From Dromiciops gliroides (lineage: Eukaryota > Chordata > Mammalia > Microbiotheria > Microbiotheriidae): a DNA stretch of 64,000 nucleotides. Each line of letters opens with the position of its first letter. The first letter of the stretch is position 1. The stretch covers positions 90,772,159 to 90,836,158 of the forward strand of contig NC_057862.1 of assembly GCF_019393635.1 (NCBI RefSeq), written 5' to 3'. The notes under the pieces are model-generated. The model saw only the letters and a program-made list of their open reading frames with translations. It searched no databases and had not been told where the DNA came from. Positions 23,270-34,569 of this stretch are shown piece after piece. The translations under genes and the position numbers were made by a program.

Positions 23270-23720
23270 AGGAATTTCTTGACCAAGACCTTTCCTCCAG
23301 ACCTAACTCAGGCAGTAGCAGCCTCCTAACTCCTATCTCTAGTGTCTCTAATCCATTCACCCAACTGCCAAAATAATCTTCCTAAAATGCAGGGCTAAAC
23401 ATGTCACTCCCCAGCTCAGAAACCTTCAATGGCTCCCCATTGCCTCTAAGAGAAAATGCAGACTCCTTTGCCTGGCTGTTAAGGCCCTCTATAATCTAGC
23501 TCCCATCTAACTTTCCAGCTTTATTTCATTCTACTCCCTTTTGTAAACCTGACATTCTAGCCATAACCAGATATTCATCTACCTGGACTTTCCCTCCCCT
23601 GCCTCTAACCATTTGCAATCTATCCATGTGTAGAATTATCTGATGACGGAGATTACTTCATAGATCATACAAGCCTTGTATATCATAGGTGCTTATTAAA
23701 TATTTGTTGAATTTGATTGA
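23270..23720 (+). mobile_element. L2-like LINE fragment
   Basis: CAATGGCTCCCCATTGCCTC, TGTTAAGGCCCTCTATAATC, and a distal GGTGCTTATTAAATATTTGT fit an ancient L2-type LINE 3' region. Confidence 0.5.
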
Positions 23721-24479
23721 ATTTCTCCCCAACACCAATTTCTAGAAAGATTAAAATTATTTCTCTGCCAATGTCAATGACCTGGCAATGTTATGCATTA
23801 TGAATTATAGATTGTTTGGGGAAGAGCCTGGAGTCAAAGAGTCAAGTAGGAGGCTGTTGTAACAATCCAGATGTGAGGTGATGAGGGTCCCTACTAGGGT
23901 GGTATCAATGATAACATGTAGGAAGGACAGATTTAAGAGACAGTTCAAAGAAACATTACCAGGATTCTAGTACTGTGACGAGATATGGGGAATAAAGAGG
24001 AAGAATGAATTCTTATTATTAATTAATGACTCCTTGAGTGACTCCAAGGTAATTGAATGACTCTGAGAAGGCTAATATCATTTATAAAGATGGAGAGGTG
24101 GGAGAAGAAATAGGTTAGGTTGGAGAGCAATAAGGTCGTTTTCTTATAACATGTTGAGTATCTGAGAGGATGAATGCTTGTGATGAAAAGAACTCAGAGC
24201 TGGAATAAGAGACCTGCATTTGAATCCTGGGTCTAAAATTTACTAGCTGTGTGATCAGGGGCAAGTTTCTTAATCTTTCCAAGGGTTCTCATGGGTGAAA
24301 TACTTGCCCTACCTATATCATCAGTTTTTATGGAGAAGCTGCAATCTACATTTTAGTTATTCTTACTAAACTAGAGATAATAACAGTTGGATGATTTGTC
24401 TCACAGTGCTCTGAAGGAAGTACTTTGAGAACCTTGAAGCTCTGGTTTGGAGTCTAAGATTTAAGATTTGCAAAGTACT

Positions 24480-24945
24480 TTCTCCCAGCATTAGTGTCAC
24501 CTCTGCATCTCTCCCCACCATTTGTTAGGTTCCCCTCATCCCCAAATTAGTTTGGTTTTGTTGTTGTTGTTGTTGTTTTGGTTTGGTTTTTTGGGGGGTC
24601 TTTTTGCAGGGCAATGGGGGTTAAGTGACTTGCCCAGGGTCACACAGCTAGTAAGTGTCAAGTGTCTGAGGCCGGATTTGAACTCAGGTACTCCTGAATC
24701 CAGGGCCAGTGCTTTATCTACTGTGCCACCTAGCCGCCCCACCAAATAAGTTTGTATATACTGTGTATGTATTTTGCCTTTACTTATCTGTGTTTTAACA
24801 CCAGTAAAATGTAAACTCTTTGAGAACAGGGACTGTTTTTGTTTCTGTTTTAATGTTTAGTTTTCTCTCCCTATCACCCAGTACAGTGCCCAGACCACAA
24901 TAGGTGTTTAATAAACGCTCATTGAATAAATAAATGAATGAGATA
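24480..24945 (+). mobile_element. L2 LINE 3' end, split by a SINE
   Basis: After the SINE: AATGTAAACTCTTTGAGAAC, AGGGACTGTTTTTGTTTC, CCAGTACAGTGCCCAGACC, AATAAACGCTCATTGAATAA. A diagnostic L2 3' terminus. Confidence 0.7.
24545..24740 (-). mobile_element. WSINE-like SINE
   Basis: T/GTT-rich tail to CCACCTAGCCGCCCC. AAATTAGTTTG and AAATAAGTTTG flank it. Confidence 0.9.
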
Positions 24946-25099
24946 AATAGTGTGAGATAAATAGTACAAGTATGATTAGCCCTGTTTTGTAGATGCAGAA
25001 ATGAAGTCTGTAAGAAATTATGTGATTTGTCCACGATTCTATAGTTCATTACCGAACCACTATGCAAAATCAGGACTCCTGAGTCTCAATGTAAATGTG

Positions 25100-25970
25100 A
25101 TATTTTTAAAACAAGTGGAAATGTCCAGTAGGTAGATCAAGATATAAGGATGTAATTCTGATGAGAAAACAATCCAATTCTCTGTCCCACAGGCTTAAGG
25201 TTGGGAGTGATGCTGTTACAACCCGACTGAATAAACCTCTTTGGGTTTATTAACAAAATAAGAATATGTCTCCCCATCCACTGGATAAACCTGATATGGT
25301 TCTACACATATTAATTCTACTCTTTCTTTCCCAGTCATGCTCTAGGTATTCACTTTCCCTGGTGAGAAAAAAATCAAACAGATTGGAATTATCTAAAAGC
25401 ATTGTGCATCATAGAAATAAAATTTGGCTATAGATAGAGTTTCTCCAGAGGAGAGCAAATAGAGATGTGATAAGCAATATAATTGAAGTATAATGCAGTA
25501 AGGGATACAAGATATAATTATTAAAAATTGCAATTAAAGAACCCTCCCTGGAGAAAATTAATTTGGAGTATCAATTTTCCAAAGGCAGTGGTAATGGGTA
25601 CCAAATTTATTAAGCCAAAATAGCAATGGTTATCATGAAAGAAGCAATCTTTCACTGACCCATATGGATTGGTCTTCTGTGTCTGATTTCTCTCACTATA
25701 GGTATACTGTGGGAACACAGGTTACCCTTGTTCTGAACAGGGAGGCCCACCAAGTCAGGTACAGGCTAAAGAACTAATTGTTGAAGTTCCATCCCGCTGT
25801 TTAAATTGTGTACTCCCTGCTTTCCTTTCCTGGACAGCCTCCACCAGAGCAGAACCAAGTTATTTATCCCAATCAAGCTCTCTCTCAAGTCAGATCAGAA
25901 TAATGCTTTGTAAACATTTGGTCCTTTGCATGTTTTTTCCCCCCTTTTTTTTCCTGTTTAAAAAGTCCTC
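25100..25970. other. no gene or recognised repeat
   Basis: Mixed AT-rich sequence without a recognisable domain, splice-framed exon or young repeat. A short SINE TSD marks its right end. Confidence 0.3.
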
Positions 25971-25974
25971 AGTG

Positions 25975-26114
25975 GGAACAGCTAGGTGGTGCAGTGGATA
26001 AAGCACTGGCCCTGGATTTAGGAGGATCTGAGTTCAAATCTGGCCTCAGATACTTGACACTTACTAGCTGTGTGACCCTGGGCAAGTCATTTAACCCTTA
26101 CTGCCCCACAAAAA
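25975..26114 (+). mobile_element. WSINE-like SINE
   Basis: AAAAGTCCTCAGTG and AAAAGTCTTCAGTG flank a full SINE with a short A-tail (one mismatch). Confidence 0.93.
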
Positions 26115-26299
26115 AAAAGTCTTCAGTGAAGTATTATCCCAGTGAATGTGCTTATACCCCTCAATTCCCTATCAAATACCCTATTTATGCTAAAGATTGA
26201 CCAAGTACCCAACTCGTGAGCTGACTTCATCAAAAGAACACAATGTAACAGAGCCAATGATATATTCTTGATTTTTTAAAGATCCTGCCTACTTATCTA

Positions 26300-26630
26300 A
26301 TGAATATGATATACTCTAACTGTACAAAGAAATATTTATAAGAGTTTCATTAATAATAGCAAAAAAAAGGCCAGGAAACTTCCTATAAGTCTAATGATTG
26401 AGAAATTGTTCAATAAATTATGACAGATGAATATAGTAGAATTTCATTATGACATAGAAATAACAAAAATACAATGATATATGCAAAGATTTTTGGAAGG
26501 ATACAAAGCAAGGTCAATAGGAAAATATCATATACAGTGCTTGCAATGATATGTTTTAAAAACAAAGACAGTGAAAATATATTGGAGAGAGGACACAGAA
26601 AATTTGCAGGTTTTGTTTGTTTGCTTTATG
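26300..26630 (+). mobile_element. L1-type 3' fragment
   Basis: AGTTTCATTAATAATAGCAA, AATTGTTCAATAAATTATGA and GTAGAATTTCATTATGACAT match the conserved 3' part of L1. Confidence 0.6.
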
Positions 26631-26780
26631 ATTCAGACCTCTAATAGCACTGGTATAGGGAACTCCCTAGGTGAAAGCTCCCTCCACTGATGCTCACTGA
26701 CAACACATCTGTAATTCTTTATCTTAGAGAGTTGCCTGGGCCACTGAGATGTTAAGTGACTTGCCTAAGATACTATCACT

Positions 26781-26936
26781 GGGGCAGCTAGATGGTGCAG
26801 TGGATAGAGCACTGGCCCTGGATTCAGGAGTACCTGAGTTCAAATCCGGCCTCAGACACTTAACACTTACTAGCTGTGTGACCCTGGGCAAGTCACTTAA
26901 CCCCAATTGCCTTACTAAAAACAAAACAAAAAAACA
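26781..26936 (+). mobile_element. WSINE-like SINE with 13-bp TSD
   Basis: AAGATACTATCAC occurs at 26767-26779 and 26937-26949. Full SINE with an A-rich tail, inserted in a MIR-like element. Confidence 0.94.
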
Positions 26937-27029
26937 AAGATACTATCACCACTTTGTGTCAAAGGTTGGACTTGAACCGAGGTCTTCCTGACCCCTAGGT
27001 CAGTTCTCAAGTAAATATACTATATTACT

Positions 27030-28340
27030 TCTCAAAAATGTATTTCACAGTAGTAAATGACCATAGCAATCTAATCTTTGATAAACCTAAATGTCCAGGC
27101 AAGAACTCACAATTTGACAAAAACTGCTGGAAAGGCATAAACCACATCTCACATCATATATCAAGATAAGGTCAAAATGTTATAAGGATAAGTGATTAAG
27201 ACATAAAGGGTCACATCATAAATAAATGAGGGGAGCATGGAAAATTTCACCTTTTAGATCTATGGATAAGGGGAGAGTTTATGACCAAACAGGAGACAGA
27301 GAGGATCACAGTAAGTTAAATGGTAAAATTCAAAGGTTTTGAAATTAAAAAGGTTTTGCACAAACAAAACTAATGCAATCAAAATTAGAAGGAAAGCAGG
27401 AAATCAGGGGAAATTTTTACAGCAATTTCCTCTAATAAAGATCTCATTTCTCAAATACCTAGGGAATTGAGGCAAATTTATAAAAATATAAGAAACACTC
27501 TAATTGATAAATAATCAAAGCATATGAATAGACAGTTTTCAGAAGAAGAAATCAAAGCTATCAATAATCACATAAAAACCTCAATCACTATTGATTAGAG
27601 AAATGCAAATTAAAACAACCCTAAGATACCACCTCGCATATATTAGATTGGCTAATATTACAGAAAAGGAAAATGGAGACACTAATGTACCATTGGTAGA
27701 GTTATGAACTGGTCCACCCATTCTGAAGAACAACTTAGAGTTAAACCCAAAGAGCTATAAAACTATTCTTTTTATTAGAAATATTACTTCTAGGTCTGTA
27801 GCCCAAAGATATCAAAGAAAAGGGAAAAAGACTTATTTGTACAAAACTATTTATTGTAGCCCTTTTGGTGTTGGTAAAGAATTGGAAATGAGGAACAGAA
27901 TGCTCTCAGGAAAACCTCAGAAATATTATATAAACTGATGCAAAGTGAAGTGAGCAAAAGCAGAACACTGGGCACAGTGACAACAATAGTGTTACAATGA
28001 TCAACTGTTAAAGGCAGCTACTCAGATCAAAATAGGATCCGAGACGGTTCCAAAGGACCCATGATGAAAAAGATGTTATCCACTCTGATATCCACTCACA
28101 ACTGATGGACCCTATGCGCAGATTGAATCATACTTTTTTTACTTTATTTTTCTTGGGTTTGTGTATGTGTTTACTTTTGCATTATGGTTAATACAGAAAT
28201 GTTTTTCATTACTTCAGATGTATAAATAACATCCTATTTCTTGCCTTCTCAAGGGCTGGAGGAGGTACAGAAAGGAGGGAGAGAATTTGGAACTCAACTT
28301 TTTTTAAAAAATGAATGTTTAAAAATGTTTAAACATAATT
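27030..28340 (+). mobile_element. 5'-truncated L1 LINE
   Basis: About 1.3 kb of ORF2 C-terminal and 3' UTR sequence: TGCTGGAAAGGCATAAACCA, AGAGAAATGCAAATTAAAAC, AAGATACCACCTCGCATAT, ACTGATGCAAAGTGAAGTGA. No long open frame remains. It ends in a T/A-rich stretch near 28340. Confidence 0.85.
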
Positions 28341-28565
28341 GAGATAAAAAATGAAATTAAAATATTTTAAATATATATTTTGTTTTTTTAAATGTAAATA
28401 GTTTGAATTTCAAGGACATTGACTTGGACATGTCCTCCAGACTGGTTTGGGGTTTTACCCATTCCATAAAAATATCAAGTTTCTAATATTCAAAAACTTT
28501 TTAAAGAATTTTATGTTCTCATTTATACAATGGCTGATATTTAGAAGACTGAGTATATCTCAGTT

Positions 28566-28910
28566 GTGCTCTCTGTGCCCTGTTGTTACTGTGACCCAGA
28601 GAAGAAAGATGGAGGCATATCTGCTGGGGAGAACCCAGACCTACTGATCAAGAGATCAGGAACAAAGACCTTCGTTTTATGCTGGAAGCCACCTGTCAAT
28701 GCAGCTCCTTTTAAGTACGAAGAAAGAGCATGTCTGTCACTGGAACCCAGAGAAAAGGTCAGTAAGTCAGAATATGATGCTATAGCTTCCACCAGGTCTA
28801 ACAATGTATCAGCCCCTAGCATATATCATGACTCTGCTGATTGCAATCCTGCTTTCTCATTTCATCCTGGCAGCTGTTTTCAAATAATGCCATCACTTCC
28901 TATAGTTTGA
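28566..28910 (+). other. 114-codon open frame outside recognised repeats
   Basis: An ATG-initiated frame running MLSVPCCYCDPEKKDGG onward to FQIMPSLPIV. It does not match a family I recognise, and no splice or promoter context is evident. Possibly chance, an unannotated exon, or a retroelement piece. Confidence 0.2.
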
Positions 28911-28983
28911 GCACCGTGTTTACAGTGATCCTGAACAGGATTCATTTGGGATACTTGCTATTCTTTTAGAATTAACAACAATC

Positions 28984-29136
28984 TGGGTGGTTAGGTGGCG
29001 AAGTGGATAAAGCACCGGCCCTGGATTCAGGAGTACCTGAGTTCAAATCCGGCCTCAGACACTTGACACTTACTAGCTGTGTGACCCTTGGCAAGTCACT
29101 TAACCCTCATTGCCCCGCCCAAAAAAAAAAAAAAAA
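28984..29136 (+). mobile_element. WSINE-like SINE
   Basis: The head is slightly altered (GGGTGGTTAGGTGGCGAAGT). A poly-A tail and an AGAATTAACAATCTG-type duplication flank it. Confidence 0.9.
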
Positions 29137-29345
29137 GAATTAACAATCTGCATTTATACAGTGCTTTCCCCACATTATCACATTTGATCCTCAAAACAGT
29201 GTGTTAGGTAGCACAAGTGTTAATGGTTCCCATTTTGCACATGGGGCAACAGACTCAAGGATGTGAAGTGACATGGCCAACATCACAAATGTAAGTAGAG
29301 TCAGGATTTGAACCCAAAGCCTGTGATGCCATGACAAATGATCTT
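29137..29345 (-). mobile_element. MIR-like CORE-SINE
   Basis: TATACAGTGCTTTCCCCACA, TTTGATCCTCAAAACAGTG, TCAGGATTTGAACCCAAAGC. Reverse MIR layout. Confidence 0.6.
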
Positions 29346-29699
29346 GACATTATACCACACTGATACTTTGTTTTACTCCTAACCATTACTTTTGATTTGC
29401 AGAAAAACAGTTCAATAAAATTGTTTTAGAGTAGCCATTTCCCAGAGGATGTTATATCTAATTCTCAGCTAATATCAAAATTCAGTGCTATGCTCTATAA
29501 ACTCTTAAAGATTCTCAAGCATCATGTATAAGTATAAGCTCCACAGTAACAAGAGGGATTGCGTCCTAATTATCTTCATTATCTCTCCGAGTGACTGGCA
29601 CAGTGCTTCTCAGACCGATTAGGATTAACAAATGGCTGTTTTTAACTGAAATAGGAATCCTAATCCTATTAAATTGTCGTTTGTTTTGAAAGGAAAAGT

Positions 29700-29835
29700 G
29701 CATTTATCTTCATTTGAAAATCTGTTCAGCGGTGTTCGGGAGAGCAGAGACCTCTTACTTATCTTTGTATCTTCTTCAGTACATGGCAGTGACTCGGACA
29801 TGACAGGAGCTTAATAAATATTTGTTGACTTTACT
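29700..29835 (+). mobile_element. L2 LINE 3' terminus
   Basis: GAGCAGAGACCTCTTACTTA, CAGTACATGGCAGTGACTC and GAGCTTAATAAATATTTGTT are an L2 end. Confidence 0.55.
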
Positions 29836-29839
29836 GCTG

Positions 29840-30195
29840 AATCTAGTGTTGTAAATAAACTCTTAAAGACACTAATAGGTTGCCCAGTGTATTCAGTTCT
29901 CCATTTAATTCCCTACTTAGACCTACAAGAAACTAAACTAATTCATGGAAGCAGAGCCAATTCTTGCTATGTGTGTGCCGGTGACCAATTCAGTCGGCAG
30001 GGGAATGGCGTAGAGCACAGTAGAGATGCAAAGTACAATTCAATCGACCATAGGTGTGGTTACATCCATGTATGTGACCTCTTTGGTTGAATTAAATTTT
30101 GGCTGCCAATTAAAAATAACTCTTCTGCAGGGTTAAGCAGTTTACTCGACAGCCAAGATTGCTGTGGCTCACAGTGACGTTCTATTTACATCTGT
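29840..30195. other. repeat-poor block, candidate conserved element
   Basis: No repeat recognised. It contains CCATAGGTGTGG (T-box-like half-site) and several homeobox-type cores (TTGAATTAAATTTTGG, GCCAATTAAAAATA). A 67-codon frame is present but unconvincing. Confidence 0.3.
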
Positions 30196-30297
30196 GGAGG
30201 CAGTGCAGTATAATGCACAGGATTTAGGACTTAGAGTCAGGAAAGACTGGGTTTAAACCCCATCCATCCCCACCAGATTTCCCTGGGCGAGCCACTT

Positions 30298-30550
30298 AAT
30301 AACAGCTAAAATTTATAAATCATTTACTATGTGCCAGGCACTGTGCTAAACACTTCACAATTATTAGGACATTTGATTCTCACAACAATCCTGGGAGGTA
30401 GGTGCTATCATTATCCCCATTTTACAGATAAGGTAACAGGCAGATTAAGTGATTTGCCCAGGATTATACAGCTAGTAACTGTTTGAGGCCATATTTGAAC
30501 TCGGGTTTTCCTGACTCCAGGAATTCTATCCGTTGTGCTCCCTAGCTGCC
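30298..30550 (-). mobile_element. full-length MIR/MIR3-like CORE-SINE
   Basis: ACTATGTGCCAGGCACTGTG, CCATTTTACAGATAAGGTAA, then GCTCCCTAGCTGCC. The same family as 7816-8043. Confidence 0.75.
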
Positions 30551-30660
30551 TTTGATCTCTCTGAATATCAGTCTCCTCATCTTTAAAATAACTGGCCCTG
30601 GATCCTATCACCATGCTTCCCCATCCCAGGATCTACCTTTTACTATATCCACCCCATGAA

Positions 30661-30790
30661 GGACAGCTAAATGGTGCATTGGATAGAGCAATGGCCCTGA
30701 AGTTGTGAGGATCTGAGTTCAAATCTCACCTCAGACACTTACTAGCTGTGTGACCCTGGGCAAGTCACTTAACCCCAATTGCCTTAAAAC
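30661..30790 (+). mobile_element. WSINE-like SINE, diverged
   Basis: GGACAGCTAAATGGTGCATT head, then the CORE, ending CCCCAATTGCC with little A-tail. Older than its neighbours. Confidence 0.85.
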
Positions 30791-30974
30791 ATCTGGGGCC
30801 ATCTCACTCATCCTGATATATATCTTGCCATTGAACCCAGATGGCTCTGGAGAAGAGTGAGGTTGGGGACTTTGCACAGCCCTCCCTCACTTAAATCCAA
30901 TTCAGTGCAAGTCATGACATCACCTCTTGATGTCATGGTCCTCTTCAAGAATGAAGGAGGGGGGGGTGGCTCGG

Positions 30975-31126
30975 GCTCGGCTAGGTGGCACAGTGAATAA
31001 AGCACTGGCCCTGGATTCAGGAGGACCTGAGTTCAAATCCAGCCTCAGACACTTGACACTTACTAGCTGTGTGACCCTGGGCAGGTCACTTAACCCCCAT
31101 TGCCTCACAAAAAAAAAAAAAAAAAG
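30975..31126 (+). mobile_element. WSINE-like SINE, first of tandem pair
   Basis: GGCTAGGTGGCACAGTG head to a poly-A tail. AGAATGAAGGA-type sequence precedes it. Confidence 0.9.
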
Positions 31127-31138
31127 AATTAAGGACAG

Positions 31139-31291
31139 GAAACAGCTAGGTAGTGTAGTGGATAAAGCACCAGCCCTGGATTCAGGAGGACCTGAATTCA
31201 AATCCAGCCTCAGACACTTGACACTTACTAGCTGTGTGACCCTGGGCAAGTCACTTAACCCTCATTGCCCCCTCCCCTGAAAAAAAAAAAG
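31139..31291 (+). mobile_element. WSINE-like SINE, second of tandem pair
   Basis: AACAGCTAGGTAGTGTAGTG head, CORE and A-tail. AGAATTAAGGA lies between the two units and AGAATGAAGAA after them, pointing to serial insertion at one target. Confidence 0.9.
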
Positions 31292-31299
31292 AATGAAGA

Positions 31300-32040
31300 A
31301 CAAACCCCATGAAGGTAGAAACAAGCATCTCTGGAAGCATGAACCACACTCCTTTTACTAGTTTGTTGTACAATTAGTTAAACTGGGCTCTGTATTGCCA
31401 TTACTCTCCAAACCTTGACTCAACTGTATTTTTTCCAGGTACAAAAGTCCTAGTTATGGTTCTGGTGAGTTATCATTATCACTACAATTATATTTGTTAA
31501 AAGTACCATATAAAAGTGACATAAGCAAAGGAATTGACCTAAGCTGCAAACCTTGAAATATATGTCAATATTCCAACCTGTGGTCTAAATCTCCACAGAA
31601 TGTTAAAAAATAATGATGCAATAAACACTTTAGCTGAAATACTAAAGATGTTATTTCTTCTTAATGATCTCTATGTGTCCCACATTTTGATAATGCCAAA
31701 TTTATTCTTTCAAATGAATTTCCAACCACTGAAATTTTTCTGGTAGTTAGTTACATAGCCCATTCACTCAGCCCAGACCAAAAACGTGGTAGTGAATAAC
31801 CTTGAGTGGGATTGCCAACAGGGCCAGATGGTAGGTAGGCAGCGCCATCCAGTGGAGAAAGGAAGGAAGCACACTTTTAAAAAATATGATCCAGCTTACT
31901 TTCACAAGTAAAGAAACTGCTATTGTGGAACCTTAATCTCAGGATATTATTAGCATCCAGTTAAGACAACCAAGCTGAGGATTCCGTGAAAGAAATGCCA
32001 ACCAGGCTGGCCCACAAATGGAAATGCAAATTGTCAATGT
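31300..32040. other. no gene recognised; mostly unique sequence
   Basis: AT-rich sequence without a young repeat and without coding signatures. Confidence 0.35.
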
Positions 32041-32050
32041 TTGACTATCT

Positions 32051-32207
32051 TTTTTTTTTTTTTTTTTTTTTTTTTAGGCAATGGGGGTTAAGTGACTTGC
32101 CCACGGTCACACAGCTCATAAGTGTCAAGTGTCTGAGGCCGGATTTGAACTCAGGTACTCCTGAATCCAGGGCCGGTGCTTTAACCACTGCGCCATCTAG
32201 CTGCCCC
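32051..32207 (-). mobile_element. WSINE-like SINE
   Basis: Long T-run to CCATCTAGCTGCCCC. TGACTATCTTTTTT is duplicated on both sides. Confidence 0.93.
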
Positions 32208-32439
32208 CTGACTATCTTTTTTTAAAAGGGTACAACAATGCCCTTCCCCCTGCCAGAATGAACAGTCCAAGACTGATGTGTTAAAAGATCTTCTCCAAAT
32301 AAAGCATTGGGGGAGGGGGAGAAAACAGTGTATAATAATAACTTAAAGTAAAATTGTCATTTTTCTCAACTTCATAAAAAATATTTTCTAGCTCTTAAAG
32401 GATTTCCTTAGGTATATTTGTCTTTGGCCTCATAGTAAA

Positions 32440-32625
32440 ATGGAAGGAATACTCTGCTGGAGGTCCAGACACTTGGGTTCCAGGCTTGATTTCACAATTG
32501 ACCTTCAGAAATGACCTTCACAAATCATGTTCTATCTGGTCTTCAGATTTCTCATCTGTGAAATGAGAAGCTTGGACTAGATGTTACAAGGCCCTTCCAG
32601 CTCTCTTGTTCTATGATTCTTCTTC
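32440..32625 (+). mobile_element. MIR-related CORE-SINE
   Basis: AAATGAGAAGCTTGGACTAG, then AAGGCCCTTCCAGCTCTC. The same 3' motif appears at 11020-11060 and 48546-48650. Confidence 0.5.
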
Positions 32626-33344
32626 ATTTCTGACTTCCTTAAGGCAGATACTTATTTCCCCATTTATTTTCCATAGTTTTTATCATTTATGATACTTCCC
32701 TTTAAATCTAACAGACTGTCCTTATGCAAAAAGATGAGACTTCCTTGTAATCGGTAGGGCATGCAACGTGGGGTTGTTCTTCAAATAGTGGATATGGATT
32801 TAAACTGTCATCCAAAGTCTTATTTGTCCCCTTTGTGATCACTAGTACAAATTTGAAATGACTGGCCAGGAATGATTACTACCGGTGTTCTCTGAACAGC
32901 TTTTCCTGTTTAAATCTGTATAATTGAATTTGCCCTTGTCCCTTAACTTCCTAGTTCTTTCATGTAATTACATATCTTGAGCACTAGGCTCAGAGCATTC
33001 TACTCCCAGGGTAGAAATCTGTGTGACTTTAGCAAAATCACTTAGCCTCTGTGGACCTCAATTTAGTTGGCTGGACTGGTTTTCATTCAACAAACATTTA
33101 CTAAGTACTTTTTGTGGTCAAGGCTCTGGGCCAGGGGCTAGGGAGACAAGGAGGAAAAAATAAGTCACAGCCAGTCAGGAGCTCCTGCGCTGGTGTCCAC
33201 AGATGAAGCAGACAGTTCAGCCATGACACTCTTGTGAAAGCATGAATTTGTTCCAATGTGATTTGTGTATTAGGAAACAATTTGAGTGTGACAAATGTTT
33301 GCTTAAGCAAGATTTCATCTGACTGCACACTTCAGATTAATTCC

Positions 33345-33370
33345 TTTCCTTAACCCTCATTGCCCCACCA
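33345..33370 (+). mobile_element. SINE 3'-end stub
   Basis: CTTAACCCTCATTGCCCCAC is the terminal sequence of a WSINE-like SINE. It borders the polypurine tract. Confidence 0.7.
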
Positions 33371-33753
33371 GAAAGAAAGAAAGAAAGAAGGAAGGAAGGA
33401 AGGAAGGAAGGAAGGAAGGAAGGAAGGAAGGAAGGAAGGAAGGAAGGAAGGAAGGAAGGAAGGAAGGAAGGAAGGAAGGAAGGAAGGAAGGAAGGAAGGA
33501 AGGAAGGAAGGAAGGAAGGAAGGAAGGGAGGGAGGGAGGGAGGGAGGGAGGGAGGGAGGGAGGGAGGGAGGGAGGGAGGGAGGAAGGAAGGAAGGGAGGG
33601 AGGAAGGAAGGAAGGAAGGGAGGGAGGGAGGGAGGGAGGGAGGGAGGGAGGGAAGAAGGAAGGAAGGGAGGAAGGGAGGAAGGAAGGAAGGAAGGAAGGA
33701 AGGGAGGGAGGAAGGAAGGAAGGGAGGGAGGAAGGGAGGAAGGGAGGGGAAGG
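33371..33753 (+). repeat. (AAGG)n/(AGGG)n polypurine microsatellite, 383 bp
   Basis: All-purine on this strand. It starts with GAAA units, then a long run of pure AAGG, then AGGG, then mixed AAGG/AGGG blocks. The long frames found through it on both strands are artefacts of the repeat. Confidence 0.98.
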
Positions 33754-34104
33754 TCCTTAGGGTTATCTGGCCAAAACAGAAGCAAATGATACTTACCCTC
33801 ACTCTGAGCCATTAAGAGGCCAAACAATCAATAACACATGGCAGATATGAAGTAGCAGAGTCACAATTCTAATTCAGCAGCTCAGATTCCAAATCCTCCT
33901 GCAAACTGCCAATTTTTTCCCTGTCTAATCAAATGAACTTTCAACCTATTTTCAGTGTAATATGACCAATTCATCAATGATCTGTGATTCTGTCAGTGTA
34001 ATGAAAGACATACAATAATCCCAGGAGGAAGTCCCGGTATAGAACCTCACTGTAGCAACATGACCCAGATTACCACTTGGCTACAATTTACAGTCTTGGC
34101 TGAC

Positions 34105-34235
34105 TGAGATTCAAGAGTATTTTAAGTGACTTGACCATAGTCACACAGTGGTAAGGTCCCAAGGCTGATTTTGAACCCAGGGCTTCCTGACTTCAAGTTT
34201 AGCACTCTAGCAACTATACCAAGCTGCCACTTAAG
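34105..34235 (-). mobile_element. MIR-type fragment
   Basis: AAGTGACTTGACCATAGTCA, TTTTGAACCCAGGGCTTCCT. Reverse CORE-SINE, old. Confidence 0.55.
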
Positions 34236-34569
34236 TCTAAGTCAATAATAAATACAACTTAATGACCCTAGCTGACCTTTGAGAGTTCCCCATTTAATTC
34301 AGCAAATACTTATAAAGTGCCTACTAGCCTACTCCAAGGACATAAGCTTGGCAATTAAAATAATAAAAAGCAACATAGTACCTCCTGTCAAAGACCTAAA
34401 AGTACAGTTGGGGTAATAAGACACATTCCCAAGTAATTATAATAATGGTCTGTAAGTACATAAGAAGGATACAAAATATTAAGTGCTTAGCACCTGGCAC
34501 AGAGTAGGCATTTAATAAATACTAGTTGATTTGACTAGGACAGTTCATAGAGTTTAAAGAGACCTCAAA

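Noticed and set aside
33371-33753. CRISPR-like or satellite array
   Set aside because: A 4-bp unit with gradual drift is a microsatellite. There are no spacers or longer repeat units anywhere in the window.
33350-33827. Three 150-156 codon frames across the polypurine tract
   Set aside because: They are translations of (AAGG)n/(AGGG)n (KEGR or SFLP repeats) in all frames. A tetranucleotide repeat without stops is open by composition.
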